Positions 11,301-22,283 of a stretch of DNA of 64,000 bases are shown one piece after another. The translations under genes were made by a program, and so were the position numbers. Origin of the DNA: Bolinopsis microptera. Its lineage: Eukaryota; Ctenophora; Tentaculata; Lobata; Bolinopsidae. The stretch lies in the NCBI RefSeq assembly GCF_026151205.1, contig NC_087082.1, positions 18,757,401 to 18,821,400 on the forward strand, in the 5' to 3' direction. The stretch's first letter is position 1, and every line of letters begins with the position of its first letter. Below the pieces are notes generated by a model, which did not search any database, had not been told where the DNA came from, and saw only the letters and a program-made list of their open reading frames with translations.

Positions 11301-13492
11301 ACAGGTTGTTGAGATATTACACAACGAAGAGGGCAGGATTATTTAACTTTACTTTTGTGGTACAGGTTGTTGAGATATTACACAACGAAGAGGGCAGGAT
11401 TATTTAACTTTACTTTTGTGGTACAGGTTGTTGAGATATTACACAACGAAGAGGGCAGGATTATTTAACTTTACTTTTGTGGTACAGGTTGTTGAGATAT
11501 TACACAACGAAGAGGGCAGGATTATTTAACTTTACTTTTGTGGTACAGGTTGTTGAGATATTACACAACGAAGAGGGCAGGATTATTTAACTTTACTTTT
11601 GTGGTACAGGTTGTTGAGATATTACACAACGAAGAGGGCAGGATACGGGGTGCTTTATGTAGAGACTCAAATACTGGGGAACCATTTGAGGTAATCTTGT
11701 AACTCAGCGAGTCATTATCATCACATTTAATTAAGATTTAATGTTAGGTACCGTTTACATGTTATTATTTGAGTCGAATTTAAGCCACTCTACCTGCTAT
11801 AGGCAATAACTTATGTGTAGAAATTACACCAGCTTTTCTAGTCTTCACAGCTTTGATAACGATATTTCAGGTAAAAGCTAAGAGTATAATAAACGCGACA
11901 GGTCCCTTCACGGACTCTATAAGAAAGATGGATAACGTAGAATCGGAGAGCATATGCTCCCCAAGTACCGGTGTACACATTGTTCTCCCTGGATACTTCA
12001 GGTATACTTCAGGTATACTTCAGGTATACTTCAGGTATAATTCAGATATACTTCAGGTATACTTCAGGTATACTTCAGGTATACTTCGTGTTCAGGTATA
12101 TGTATAGTTCAGGTATACTTCAGGTATACTTCAGGTATACTTCAGGTATACTTCGTGTTCAGGTATATGTATAGTTCAGGTATACTTCAGGTATACTTCA
12201 GGTATACTTCAGGTATAGTTCAGGTATACTTCAGGTATACTTCAGGTATACTTCAGGTATACTTCAGGTATACTTCAGGTATACTTCAGGTATACTTCAG
12301 GTATACTTCAGGTATACTTCAGGTATAGTTCAGGTATACTTCAGGTATTCTTCAGGTATACTTCAGGTATACTTCAGGTATAGTTTAGGTATTCTTCAGG
12401 TATAGTTCAGGTATACTTCAGGTATAGTTCAGGTATACTTCAGGTATAGTTCAGGTATACTTCGGGTATACTTCAGGTATAGTTCAGGTATACTTCAGGT
12501 ATACTTCAGGTATACTTCAGGTATACTTCAGGTATAGTTTAGGTATTCTTCAGGTATAGTTCAGGTATACTTCAGGTATAGTTCAGGTATACTTCAGGTA
12601 TACTTCAGGTATAGTTTAGGTATTCTTCAGGTATAGTTTAGGTATTCTTCAGGTATACTTCAGGTATACTTCAGGTATACTTCAGGTATACTTCAGGTTT
12701 AGTTCAGGTATACTTCAGGTATAGTTCAGGTATACTTCAGGTATTCTTCAGGTATACTTCAGGTATACTTCAGGTATTCTTCAGGTACTATTTAAGACAG
12801 TATTTTTTAGCACAAAGTTTACTATCTTGTTATTTAATGAAATGCCCCAAATACCTCAACTCTGTTTATCCCTCTCAGTCCTACGAACATGGGATTGTTA
12901 GACCCAGAAACATCCGACGGAAGGATCATATTCTTCCTACCCTGGGAAAGGTACACCATAGCAGGTTACTCTCTCATTACGCTTAAGTCATACATATTTA
13001 GCTATTTAGGTAACAGATTACCATTTTATTTATCTAGAAGTATGGAGCACATATCAGTTGTGGCGACCACGTGATAATTTACTCCCACGTGATAACCTAC
13101 TCCCACGTGATAACCTATTCCCACGTGATAACTTACGCCCACGTGATAACTTACGCCCACGTGATAACTTACGCCCACGTGATAACTTACGCCCACGTGA
13201 TAACTTACGCCCACGTGATAACTTACGCCCACGTGATAACTTACGCCCACGTGATAACTTACGCCCACGTGATAACTTACTCCCACGTGATAACTTACTC
13301 CCACGTGATAACTTACTCCCACGTGATAACTTACTCCCACGTGATAACTTACTCCCACGTGATAACTTACGCCCACGTGCACCAGGTACGACTGACACAC
13401 CCTGTGAACCACACGCCCGACCAGAGGCAACTGAGAGGGAAATACAGTTCATCCTGGACGAGATAGACACTTACTTCGACTGTAATGTCAAG
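5335..13492 (+). CDS. GPD2: mitochondrial glycerol-3-phosphate dehydrogenase (FAD), first eight coding exons, 3' incomplete
   Basis: This enzyme oxidises sn-glycerol 3-phosphate to dihydroxyacetone phosphate on the outer face of the inner mitochondrial membrane and passes electrons via FAD to ubiquinone. Exons: 5335-5605, 5889-6072, 8351-8489, 8776-8880, 11610-11690, 11871-12001, 12879-12964, 13386-13492. All phases match and give 368 codons. Residues 1-20 are a hydrophobic N-terminal segment. The FAD dinucleotide motif VIGGGATGAG lies near residue 60. Then come GTSSRSTKLIHGGIRYLQ, YYDGQQNDARMN, NATGPFTDS, GLLDPETSDGR and IAGTTDTP, all hallmarks of animal GPD2. Family proteins are about 720 residues, so the C-terminal half, including any EF-hands, is missing from the window. 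The alternative donor at ~7920 would give YKW instead of YQW at the exon 2 end. Introns are filled with minisatellites that copy the splice junctions. Confidence 0.95.
5997..7974 (+). repeat. 124-bp minisatellite x16 containing the exon 2 end and donor
   Basis: The period is exactly 124 bp in every interval I checked, from CCGAG at 5997 on, giving 16 copies. Each unit holds the last ~76 coding bases of GPD2 exon 2, the donor GTTAGC and ~48 bases of intron. Every copy therefore carries a usable-looking donor. Variants alternate TGTCCGAG with TGTGGAGAG, and CTATCAG with CTATAAG. Confidence 0.95.
8131..8236 (+). repeat. 21-bp minisatellite (TCGGGACCAG..)
   Basis: Five units of TCGGGACCAGYGCCGCTTTGT in GPD2 intron 2, not at an exon edge. 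Confidence 0.9.
9111..11648 (+). repeat. 61-bp minisatellite x42 containing the exon 5 acceptor
   Basis: Forty-two units, each made of an acceptor (GTGGTACAG or GTGGTAGAG) followed by the first ~34 coding bases of GPD2 exon 5 (GTTGTTGAGATATTACACAA onward). Only the last unit, starting at 11610, continues into the true exon. In all the others the frame runs into TAA (AGG ATT ATT TAA), so splicing to an upstream copy would truncate the protein. Confidence 0.96.
11991..12787 (+). repeat. 11-bp minisatellite at the exon 6 donor
   Basis: Roughly 70 units of GTATACTTCAG that begin at the end of exon 6 (..TACTTCAG/GTATAC). Each unit recreates both a donor (AG/GTATAC) and an acceptor-like TTCAG/G. 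Variants include GTATAGTTCAG and GTATTCTTCAG. One higher-order copy carries GTGTTCAGGTATATGTATAG. Confidence 0.95.
13066..13380 (+). repeat. 18-bp minisatellite with CACGTG cores
   Basis: About 17 units of CCCACGTGATAACTTACG or CTCCC variants in GPD2 intron 7. The array runs up to the acceptor CCCACGTGCACCAG of exon 13386-13492. Every unit has the palindrome CACGTG, the E-box core. Confidence 0.95.
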
Positions 13493-15332
13493 GTAAGGAA
13501 GAGAGTGAGGTTAACAGATAGACAGTTACTTCGACTGTAATGTCAAGGTAAGGAAGAGAGTGAGGTTAACAGATAGACAGTTACTTCGACTGTAATGTCA
13601 AGGTAAGGAAGAGAGTGAGGTTAACAGGTAGACAGTTACTTCGACTGTAATGTCAAGGTAAGGAAGAGTGAGGTTAACAGATAGACAGTTACTTCGACTG
13701 TAATGTCAAGGTAAGGAAGAGAGTGAGGTTAACAGATAGACAGTTACTTCGACTGTAATGTCAAGGTAAGGAAGAGAGTGAGGTTAACAGATAGACAGTT
13801 ACTTCGACTGTAATGTCAAGGTAAGGAAGAGATTGAGGTTAACAGGTAGACAGTTACTTCGACTGTAATGTCAAGGTAAGGAAGAGATTGAGGTTAACAG
13901 GTAGACAGTTACTTCGACTGTAATGTCAAGGTAAGGAAGAGAGTGAGGTTAACAGATAGACAGTTACTTCGACTGTAATGTCAAGGTAAGGAAGAGAGTG
14001 AGGTTAACAGATAGACAGTTACTTCGACTGTAATGTCAAGGTAAGGAAGAGAGTGAGGTTAACAGATAGACAGTTACTTCGACTGTAATGTCAAGGTAAG
14101 GAAGAGATTGAGGTTAACAGGTAGACAGTTACTTCGACTGTAATGTCAAGGTAAGGAAGAGATTGAGGTTAACAGGTAGACAGTTACTTCGACTGTAATG
14201 TCAAGGTAAGGAAGAGAGTGAGGTTAACAGATAGACAGTTACTTCGACTGTAATGTCAAGGTAAGGAAGAGAGTGAGGTTAACAGATAGACAGTTACTTC
14301 GACTGTAATGTCAAGGTAAGGAAGAGAGTGAGGTTAACAGGTAGACAGTTACTTCGACTGTAATGTCAAGGTAAGGAAGAGAGTGAGGTTAACAGATAGA
14401 CAGTTACTTCGACTGTAATGTCAAGGTAAGGAAGAGAGTGAGGTTAACAGGTAGACAGTTACTTCGACTGTAATGTCAAGGTAAGGAAGAGAGTGAGGTT
14501 AACAGATAGACAGTTACTTCGACTGTAATGTCAAGGTAAGGAAGAGATTGAGGTTAACAGGTAGACAGTTACTTCGACTGTAATGTCAAGGTAAGGCAGA
14601 GAGTGAGGTTAACAGGTAGACAGTTACTTCGACTGTAATGTCAAGGTAAGGAAGAGATTGAGGTTAACAGGTAGACAGTTACTTCGACTGTAATGTCAAG
14701 GTAAGGCAGAGAGTGAGGTTAACAGGTAGACAGTTACTTCGACTGTAATGTCAAGGTAAGGCAGAGAGTGAGGTAAACAGATAGACAGTTACTTCGACTG
14801 TAATGTCAAGGTAAGGAAGAGACTGAGGTAAACAGATAGACAGTTACTTTGACTGTAATGTCAAGGTAAGGCAGAGAGTGAGGTTAACAGATAGACAGTT
14901 ACTTCGACTGTAATGTCAAGGTAAGGAAGAGAGTGAGGTAAACAGATAGACAGTTACTTCGACTGTAATGTCAATGTAAGGAAGAGATTGAGGTTAACAG
15001 ATAGACAGTTACTTCGACTGTAATGTCAAGGTAAGGAAGAGATTGAGGTTAACAGATAGACAGTTACTTCGACTGTAATGTCAAGGTAAGGCAGAGAGTG
15101 AGGTAAACAGATAGACAGTTACTTCGACTGTAATGTCAAGGTAAGGAAGAGAGTGAGGTAAACAGATAGACAGTTACTTCGACTGTAATGTCAAGGTAAG
15201 GAAGAGATTGAGGTTAACAGATAGACAGTTACTTCGACTGTAATGTCAAGGTAAGGAAGAGAGTGAGGTAAACAGATAGACAGTTACTTCGACTGTAATG
15301 TCAAGGTAAGGCAGAGACTGAGGTTAACAGGT
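13466..15332 (+). repeat. 55-bp minisatellite x34 containing the exon 8 end and donor
   Basis: The units repeat the last ~22 coding bases of exon 8 (TTACTTCGACTGTAATGTCAAG), the donor GTAAGG and ~27 intron bases. The period is 55 bp; a few units are 53. The array fills the start of the next intron and ends ~160 bases before the assembly gap. Confidence 0.95.
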
Positions 15333-15493
15333 GCATCTCATGTTTTAACGGCCGTGTCAATATTAAATAGTTGAACAGCGTTGTCGCTATAGCGACTATG
15401 TAGCAGCACCCCAGAAATATCAAGCAGCCAGGTATAGTAGTAAGCTAATCTCTGTAAACACGATAGAAGAGGAGACGTGCTGGCAGCCAGGTA

Positions 15494-15593
15494 NNNNNNN
15501 NNNNNNNNNNNNNNNNNNNNNNNNNNNNNNNNNNNNNNNNNNNNNNNNNNNNNNNNNNNNNNNNNNNNNNNNNNNNNNNNNNNNNNNNNNNNN
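15494..15593. other. assembly gap of 100 N
   Basis: Exactly 100 N, the conventional size for a gap of unknown length. No downstream GPD2 exon is seen after it. The gap is flanked by CAGCCAGGTA, which also occurs at 15424. Confidence 0.99.
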
Positions 15594-15599
15594 AAAAAA

Positions 15600-15710
15600 A
15601 CCCAAAGAAAGACAAAATCGGGGAAGGAAAAAGCAGTAAACAAAGAAATCGGGGAAGGGGGGAGAAGCAAGGACCACATGGAAGATTAAATTGTGAAAAG
15701 CCCCCAATTA
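15600..15710. repeat. dispersed repeat, inverted copy at 38816-38930
   Basis: The block from AATCGGGGAAGGA to GCTTTTCACAATTTAATC-type sequence at 15600-15710 recurs as its reverse complement at 38816-38930 (TTGGGGGCTTTTTCACACTT onward). It is a dispersed element of unknown class. Confidence 0.75.
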
Positions 15711-15729
15711 GAAATCGTTCACGGGTAAT

Positions 15730-15815
15730 CGTACTGTAGTGCGACACGTACTCAAGTGCGACACGTACTCTAGTGCGAAGTCCGACAAAAACACTCTCTG
15801 TCGCACTACAGTACG
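15730..15815. repeat. short inverted repeat
   Basis: CGTACTGTAGTGCGAC (15730-15745) is perfectly repeated in inverted form at 15800-15815, with further GTGCGACACGTACT copies between and after. The rest of 15820-16110 holds degenerate GTTCACRTCAC..GAAGTGATC repeats and no gene. Confidence 0.7.
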
Positions 15816-16110
15816 TGTCGCACTACGATCCAGGTAGCGTACTCTACTGCGACAAAATATCCTGACTTATTTCCAAGTTCAGGTCACATCCTATCCTTCT
15901 TATGGACCATTAAGTGATTCGTCAGGTCGGTTCACGTCACTTATTTTGAAGTGATCTTGCGAATACGATTCATCGGTTCACATCACGTGTTTCGAAGTGA
16001 TCCACTGATCATAATTCCTTCCGGGCAGTTCAAGCCACGTATGCATTGTGTGATCCACTGGGTAACTCGTTAGCAGCATATGATCCTCATTCCTATCACA
16101 CGCATCGTAT

Positions 16111-16290
16111 GAAGATATATCCACCAGCGTGCGCTTTTTCGCATAGCGGGCTCTCACCAGCCCGCTGTCAAAGGGCCCGATATCTCTACAGCCCGCTCAT
16201 GATATAGCCCGCTAACAAGTGACATTTAATTTGACCAGTAGCAATATAGCCCGGAGTTCTCTAAAATATTTTCATAGCACGGAGATATAT
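16111..16290. repeat. partial copy of the cloverleaf-associated repeat
   Basis: TATCCACCAGCGTGCGCTTT and the following AGCCCGC-rich sequence match 18425-18590 almost base for base. This copy lacks the three-hairpin part. Confidence 0.8.
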
Positions 16291-16657
16291 ATATTTTATT
16301 TTTGTGTCCGGTAGGGCTGCTCATGCAGCTCGTGAGCAGATGACATGATACTTTGATTTATATCAAAGTTATTATAACACACTACATATAATACACATCA
16401 GCACTATAATAATCCCCCTATTATTGATATTCATCGTCACTGACATTACATTCATTATTCTCACGGCCCAGGAATGCAGTGCCAGTATGGATCTTTTATC
16501 TCCAGCCCCTATATACGACACAGCCCTTTATGATTGGCTTACATTGAACACGTGACGTGTTACCATGGTTACAACAATTAGTGGCGACCTTTTCTAGAGT
16601 TGACTTTTATACAAGCTCCATTGTTTATTTATAAGATTATATATTAACTGTAAAACG

Positions 16658-16875
16658 CCCGCTGGTGGACCGTGGATATAATCCACATCACCTCGACCCG
16701 CGGGCGGAAAAATCGTATAGCACTCGGGCCCGATGGGCCCTCCGTGCTATACGAAAATATGTCCTCCTCGGGCTATCGCACTCGGGGACATATGAAATAT
16801 TGCACGCGCGTGCGCGTGCAATATTTTGTTCCGCCCGCGAGTCTCCGGTGATATGTATATATATCCACCAGCGGG
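16658..16875. repeat. cloverleaf-like palindromic element, copy 1
   Basis: The outer stem CCCGCTGGTGGA (16658-16669) pairs with 16864-16875. A second stem CGCGGGCGGAA (16699-16709) pairs with 16829-16839. Inside are three hairpins: CGTATAGCAC/GTGCTATACG (16714-16753), ATATGTCC/GGACATAT (16757-16793) and AAATATTGCACGCGC with its complement (16795-16826). No coding capacity. I infer a mobile or recombination-active element whose identity is unknown. Confidence 0.85.
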
Positions 16876-17009
16876 CTATATTTTGTCATCTGAGCACTCG
16901 CAGCCCGATGTTACAAGACACAGTGCGCGTCCAGCCCGCTTAAAATACAGCACGCGAGCAGACGACACTTAGCGTGACAAGTAACAATACAGCAAATATA
17001 GCCCGCATG

Positions 17010-18216
17010 AAATTTGTCCAGTAGCGATATATTTTTGTGTCCGGTAGGGCTGGTGATACATCTCGTGAGCAGATGACATGAAATCTGAACACTGAACAGT
17101 GTTATTGATCCACACTTACACACTACACAGTACACTTAAATTGTTCCCACGGCAATATTATGTGGATGTAATTGTAAAGAATGTATCAACTCTGAAGTCT
17201 GAGCTCACCTTATATCACGCAGGTTGCCATGATTGGCTCATAATTAACACGTGACACACTGTTACTATGGTTACCAAATTCGTAGAGACGTTAAGTCTAA
17301 GCCGGTGATATTTTTCAGTATCGATAATTGTTTTGTGTTTACCATTTTCAGTTCACTATTTCAGTTGATAAACCTTGAAATTTAGGCCGACATTTTACGT
17401 GTTATTCTATTGTGTTCCCGATATATATTTTGCCCTGTTTTTGTTTTGAAACTGCCATTAAAATTGATGTTATAAATTTAATCTTTAACTTTCATATTCA
17501 ATGTCCATGATCAGACTGTGATCTCGAGCTCTCTGGGTTACTACTTTTGATTGTCCAGTCACTCAGTAGCTGCTACAGAAACTCTAGTAACTGGTTAACC
17601 GGGTAACCCTGGTTACCCTGGTAACTGATAATGACAACTCGAGTGGTAGTAGCAGCTGCTCTGTGGCGACTGGCGGTGCTTGTTCTGGTTCCAGGGAGGG
17701 AGAGAGGTAAAGAAGTAGATAGAGGGAGAGAAAGAGAGGGAGAGGAGGACAGAGGGAGAGGAGGACAGAGGGAGATAAAGAGAAAGTGATATAGGGAGAG
17801 AGGGAGGTAAGGAGAGTGGGAGAAGGAGAAAGGAAGATAGGGAGAGAGTGAGAGAGTGAGAGAGGGAGAGAAGGAGATAAGTAGATGAGGGAAAGAGGGC
17901 CTATATTTTGATCGTTTACAATAAGATTATATTATGTACATGAAACAATGAGCTGAAACATTGTTTGATAGCGGCCGGTTTTTCGTTCTATAGTCAGTCA
18001 TTATGGCCTTTTCTACATCTTAAACTAAATTTAAAAGCAATGATTATTTTCTCGTAAAATTTCTGAAATCTTGTACATTAATTTGCTGTGATTGTTGGAA
18101 ACTGAAGCTTCGTGATAAACGCCCACTTGTGGATATATTACATTGTTGATATATTTACATTTATAAAACTTAGTAAATGATCATCTAATTAGTGGCATTA
18201 CAACTACACTTGAGAA
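17010..18216. repeat. 1.2-kb duplicated segment, copy 1
   Basis: Matches 27281-28562 in direct orientation with small indels, including a GGGAGA-rich tract at 17690-17900. No convincing gene. Copy 1 is bracketed by the two full cloverleaf elements. Copy 2 is bracketed by TTCTAAATTCTAATTT repeats. Confidence 0.9.
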
Positions 18217-18440
18217 CCGCCCGCTCATGGATATACACGATATCATTCCTCGCCATGAGGGCGGAACTATCGTATAGCACTCGGGCCCGTTGGGCCCTCC
18301 GTGCTATACGAAAATATCTCCGCCTCGGGCTGGAGCCCTCGTGGAGATATAAAATATTGCACGCGCACGCGCGTGCAATATTTAGTACCGCCCTCAAGGC
18401 TGCAGTGATATCTATATATATATATCCACCAGCGTGCGCT
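18217..18440. repeat. cloverleaf-like palindromic element, copy 2
   Basis: Same layout as copy 1: stem GAGGGCGG (18257-18264) with CCGCCCTC (18388-18395), then hairpins at 18271-18310, 18314-18350 and 18352-18383. The middle stem is ATATCTCC/GGAGATAT here against ATATGTCC/GGACATAT in copy 1, a compensatory pair of changes. Confidence 0.85.
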
Positions 18441-19632
18441 TTTTCGCATAGCGGGCTCTCACCAGCCCGCTGTCAAAGGGCCCGATATCTCTACAGCCAG
18501 CTCATGATATAGCCCGCTAACAAGTGACATTTAATTTGATCACCAGTAGCAATATAGCCCGGAGTTCTCTAAAATATTTTCAGTTTCTGTATCGTCTCCA
18601 TGTGAAATTCCATAAGACAACAACTTACGGGAGGCCGACAAAGGGGGGCCCTCCATTATTAGGGGTCAGATCATATGACGTATAATTAGTGATGTGACGA
18701 GAGGCCGACGACCAGGCCCCCTTATTATTAGGGGTCCCACGTAGATCAGATCATATCACCAATTAGTGACGTATAATTAGTGATGTGATCCATCAGTAGA
18801 ATTTAACTGACCTAGAAATGGGCTAGATACAGGGTAGAGTTCACGTTCACATGTCAACTCTGTACATCATGGCATTGCATTAAGAAGTAAACATGATCTT
18901 TAAGATCTGACCGCTTGACTCGTATATCACATAAGTGGTCGCATTACAAGGGGGAAGCTTCGATTCCAAAATCGTATATCGAGAGGTAGGTACTACTAAA
19001 AGGTACGGGCTTCAGTAAAGTAAATCGTTGACACACCCTTTTGATCGCAACGTGTAGCAAGTAAACCGGAAAAAATATGTTAGGCTCATAATGATCATAA
19101 TGATCATTATGCAAACATTCACATGACGATGACTCACCCACTTAAGGAATTGTGCGAGAAGATGAACAATCAACAAAGGCAAAAATGAGGAAATAAAATA
19201 ATGTGTAATGCGTGTTAGGCATAAGGTTAGTTAGGAGTTAATTTGTTAAGTGAAATTGAATCATGAGATTTGGAACAATGAGAACATTGATCAATTGTTA
19301 AGACAATATATACAGACAACATCTCATGAGGGTAAAGGAAATATTTCTATGAACGCAGTGATCAGGAGTGTCAGCTTTATACTCGGACGACGAGCCCTCG
19401 GTCCCCACAAAAGATAATCTTTATAATTATAGTTAAGGCTAGTAGTACAATCTGTGTAAAAGAACTAATGGTCAGTCTATAAAACACATGAAAAGCAGTG
19501 TGCTCCATACCCCTTAGTCTCTAGCTTTGTTATCAAAACACGTGATTCGATCATGTGATGTTATCTCATTGTAAACAGGGTTTATTTGTTTTATTACGTG
19601 TAGTATGGTAAAGTATTAACACAATTTAACTA

Positions 19633-20523
19633 CCTTATCGGACCTTATTTGGACGGACATTACATGAACGGACATAATTGTGAACGGACATTAATATGAA
19701 CGCTCGAAGGCATTCAAAACCATCAAAAATCCGAATTTTTTTAATTTTTGACGTTTTTTTAATTTCAGCAAATGATTTTTTAATCCATTTTTTATACAGT
19801 AAGTAAGAATAGCAGTCATTAAGCAGTAAAAAAATGTTAAAATATGTGTACATGATCAGTGTCTTATATCACATATCATCTTCATTAAATAGGTTTTCGT
19901 GCATGAAATAGTCCATGCTTAAACAAGCATCAGTGATTTCTAGCTTTGTGGAAACCTTTTTTATCAAACTACCCTGGTCCTGCATTTCAGTGTTAACTTT
20001 TACAAGCCATTCGGCGTGAAGTGGTTTTATCTTAGACAACTTAAGGTTAACCTTAACATCACGTGGAGCTTTCCTAGCACTGTTTCATTACCTCCCCTCA
20101 GTAATATGAACTATAAAAACGTCGGACAATGTCCTTGGCAACACTATTTACCGTAATATCTAGAGGCTGGAACAAGTTTGTCATGTTGGCGGGGACCAGC
20201 TCATGAACTATGTTGTTGAGTGTCATGATTTCGTTGACTTTTTCCGCCAAGTGACCCTTGAAAACATCATATACTAGTAGAGTTTTCTGTGCCTCCGGCA
20301 GACCAAGGAGAACCTTTCCGTCGTTAACTTACGGCACAATAAAGTTCTCATAGTTGTCATATTCTGGGTAAAAAGTTCGAAATGGAAAAATGTTTGAAAA
20401 AATTTCAACGGACTTTTACTTGGACGGACATTAATTGAACGGACTTTATTTGAACGGACATTAAGATGAACGCTAGGGCCTCCAGCGTTCAAGTAATGTC
20501 CGTCCAAATAAGGTCCGATAAGG
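19633..20523 (-). mobile_element. pogo-like Tc1/mariner element, defective
   Basis: Near-perfect TIRs of ~38 bp (CCTTATCGGACCTTATTTGG and its inverse) are flanked by TA at 19631-19632 and 20524-20525, the Tc1/mariner target duplication. Inside is a minus-strand remnant of a pogo-type transposase. At 891 bp it is an internally deleted copy. Confidence 0.88.
19869..20397 (-). pseudogene. pogo/Tigger-type DDE transposase fragment
   Basis: Minus-strand reading shows LPEAQKTLLVYDVFKGH, then VHELVPANMTNLFQPLDITV and, after a frame break, LSKIKPLHAEWLV, ending in a stop at 19871-19869. PANMT..QPLD..VN is typical of the DDE_1 domain of pogo-like transposases. An in-frame TAA upstream of LPEAQ, the frame break and the missing N-terminal half make it non-functional. 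Confidence 0.8.
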
Positions 20524-22283
20524 TAATAATATTATGTGAACAGAGTCGACATGTGAATTGTGAACTCTACTCTGTATCTAGCCCATTTCTAGGTCAATTA
20601 AATTCTACTGATGGATCACATCACTAATCATACGTCACTAATTGGTGTCATGATCTGATCTCCGTGGGACCCCGAATAATGAGGGGGCCTGGCCGTCGTG
20701 CAACCGATGTGACATATAATTAGTGATGTGATCCATCCCTCTCAGACGGGAGGCCGACGATCAGGCCCCCTCATTTTTAGGGGTCCCACGTAGATCAGAT
20801 CATGACACCAATTAGTGTCGTATAATTAGTGATGTGATCCATCAGTAGAATTTAACTGACCTAGAAAGTAGAAATGAGCTAGATACAGGGTAGAGTTCAC
20901 ATATCAACTCTGTACATCATGGCTGTGCATTAAGAATTAAACATGATCTTTAAGATTTGACCGCTCGACTCGTATATCACATAAGGGACGGGAGCACTTG
21001 CTAAAGGGGGGTTCTCGTATCTAGGGATGTGAGACGTACGTGCCAAAGGCATGCAACGGGAGTGAGCCGATCAAGTGTTCTTAGGTATATAATTCAAGGA
21101 GAAAAGGAAATCGCGGCACGTGCGGAATCGCGATTTTTGACGTTTGCAGCGACAAATCGCGATTTTCTCAGATCCTCGCGACAGATCGCAATTATTTCAG
21201 TTCTCCGCGACAAATTTGTGCATTCTCCTTTAAATCTTCAGGCCTAATATCACGTTCTTTATAAATGTAAGTATATGGAACCAATCACATCCACAGCCTT
21301 CCGAATGTACAGACTTCAGAAGCTCATAATGATCAGGGTAGCATGAAACATGAACAAACGTAGTTTCCAGAAAATCTTTGAAAGAATTTCGACTTAGAAA
21401 ATTTTCGGTCCGAGTAATTCTCGAATCTCGATACGTACCTCTTAAGACAGAGCTCCCGCCTGCATTCCAAGATCGCATTACAAGGGGGAAGCTTCGAGTC
21501 CAAAATTGTATATAGAGAGGTAGGTACTACTAAAAGGTACGGACTTTAGTAAAGTAAACCGTTGACACACGCTGCAACCTCTTTTGATCGCAACGTGTAG
21601 CAAGTAAACCGGAAAAAAATTTTAGGCTCATAATGATCATTATGATCAGGGTAGCATAAACCGTGGAAAACAATTGGTTTCCAAAAATCCACTTTCACAA
21701 GCATTTCTTAACCCACTCGTCTGCTGACGTAACATTGTTAGCCAAAAACGTCCCTAAAACTTGACACGAGACATAAACTTGACCACTAGTCGACACCCCA
21801 ATCAATGTATGGAAAACTGCAAACATTCACATGACGATGACTCACCCCACTTAAGGAATTGTGCGAGAAGATGAACAATCAACAAAGGCAAAGATGAGGA
21901 AATAAAATAATGTGTAATGCGTGTTAGGCATACGGTTAGTTAGGCATAAGGTTAGTTAGGAGTTGATTTGTTAAGTGAAATTGAATCATGAGATTTGGAA
22001 CCATAAGAACATTGATCAATTGTTAACACAATATATACGGACAACAGCTCATAAGGGTAAAAGAAATATTTCTACGAACATAGTGATCAGGAGTGTCTGC
22101 TTTATACTCGGACGATGAGCCCTCGGTCCCCACAAAAGATAATGTTTAGAATTATAGTTAAACCTATAGGTTCAATTTGTGTAAGGGAACTCATGGTCAG
22201 TCTATAAAACACATGGAAAGCAGTGTGCTCCATACCCCTTAGTCTCTAGCTTTGTTATCAATCACGTGATTCGATCACGTGAT

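Larger units (their letters stand above)
18700..20705. mobile_element. nested long-TIR MULE-like element A (non-autonomous)
   Basis: TIRs of ~170 bp (18700-18865 and 20535-20705, inverse), starting AGAGGCCGACGACCAGG. The target duplication GATGTGAC(G/A) is at 18691-18699 and 20706-20714, inside the left TIR of the outer element. No transposase of its own class. Its interior is interrupted by a pogo-like element at 19633-20523. Confidence 0.85.

Noticed and set aside
13054-13540. Open frames on both strands through the 18-bp array
   Set aside because: The unit length is a multiple of three, so all frames lacking a stop stay open. Only the exon at 13386-13492 matches GPD2.
4521-15332. CRISPR-like arrays
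   Set aside because: The units are directly adjacent or include exon sequence. There are no unique spacers and the context is a spliced animal gene.
15338-15747. Minus-strand open frames across the N gap
   Set aside because: They depend on unknown bases and show no similarity to any family.
17010-18216. A gene in the duplicated 1.2-kb segment
   Set aside because: Frames are short, differ between the two copies and are interrupted by indels, so it is treated as non-coding repeat.
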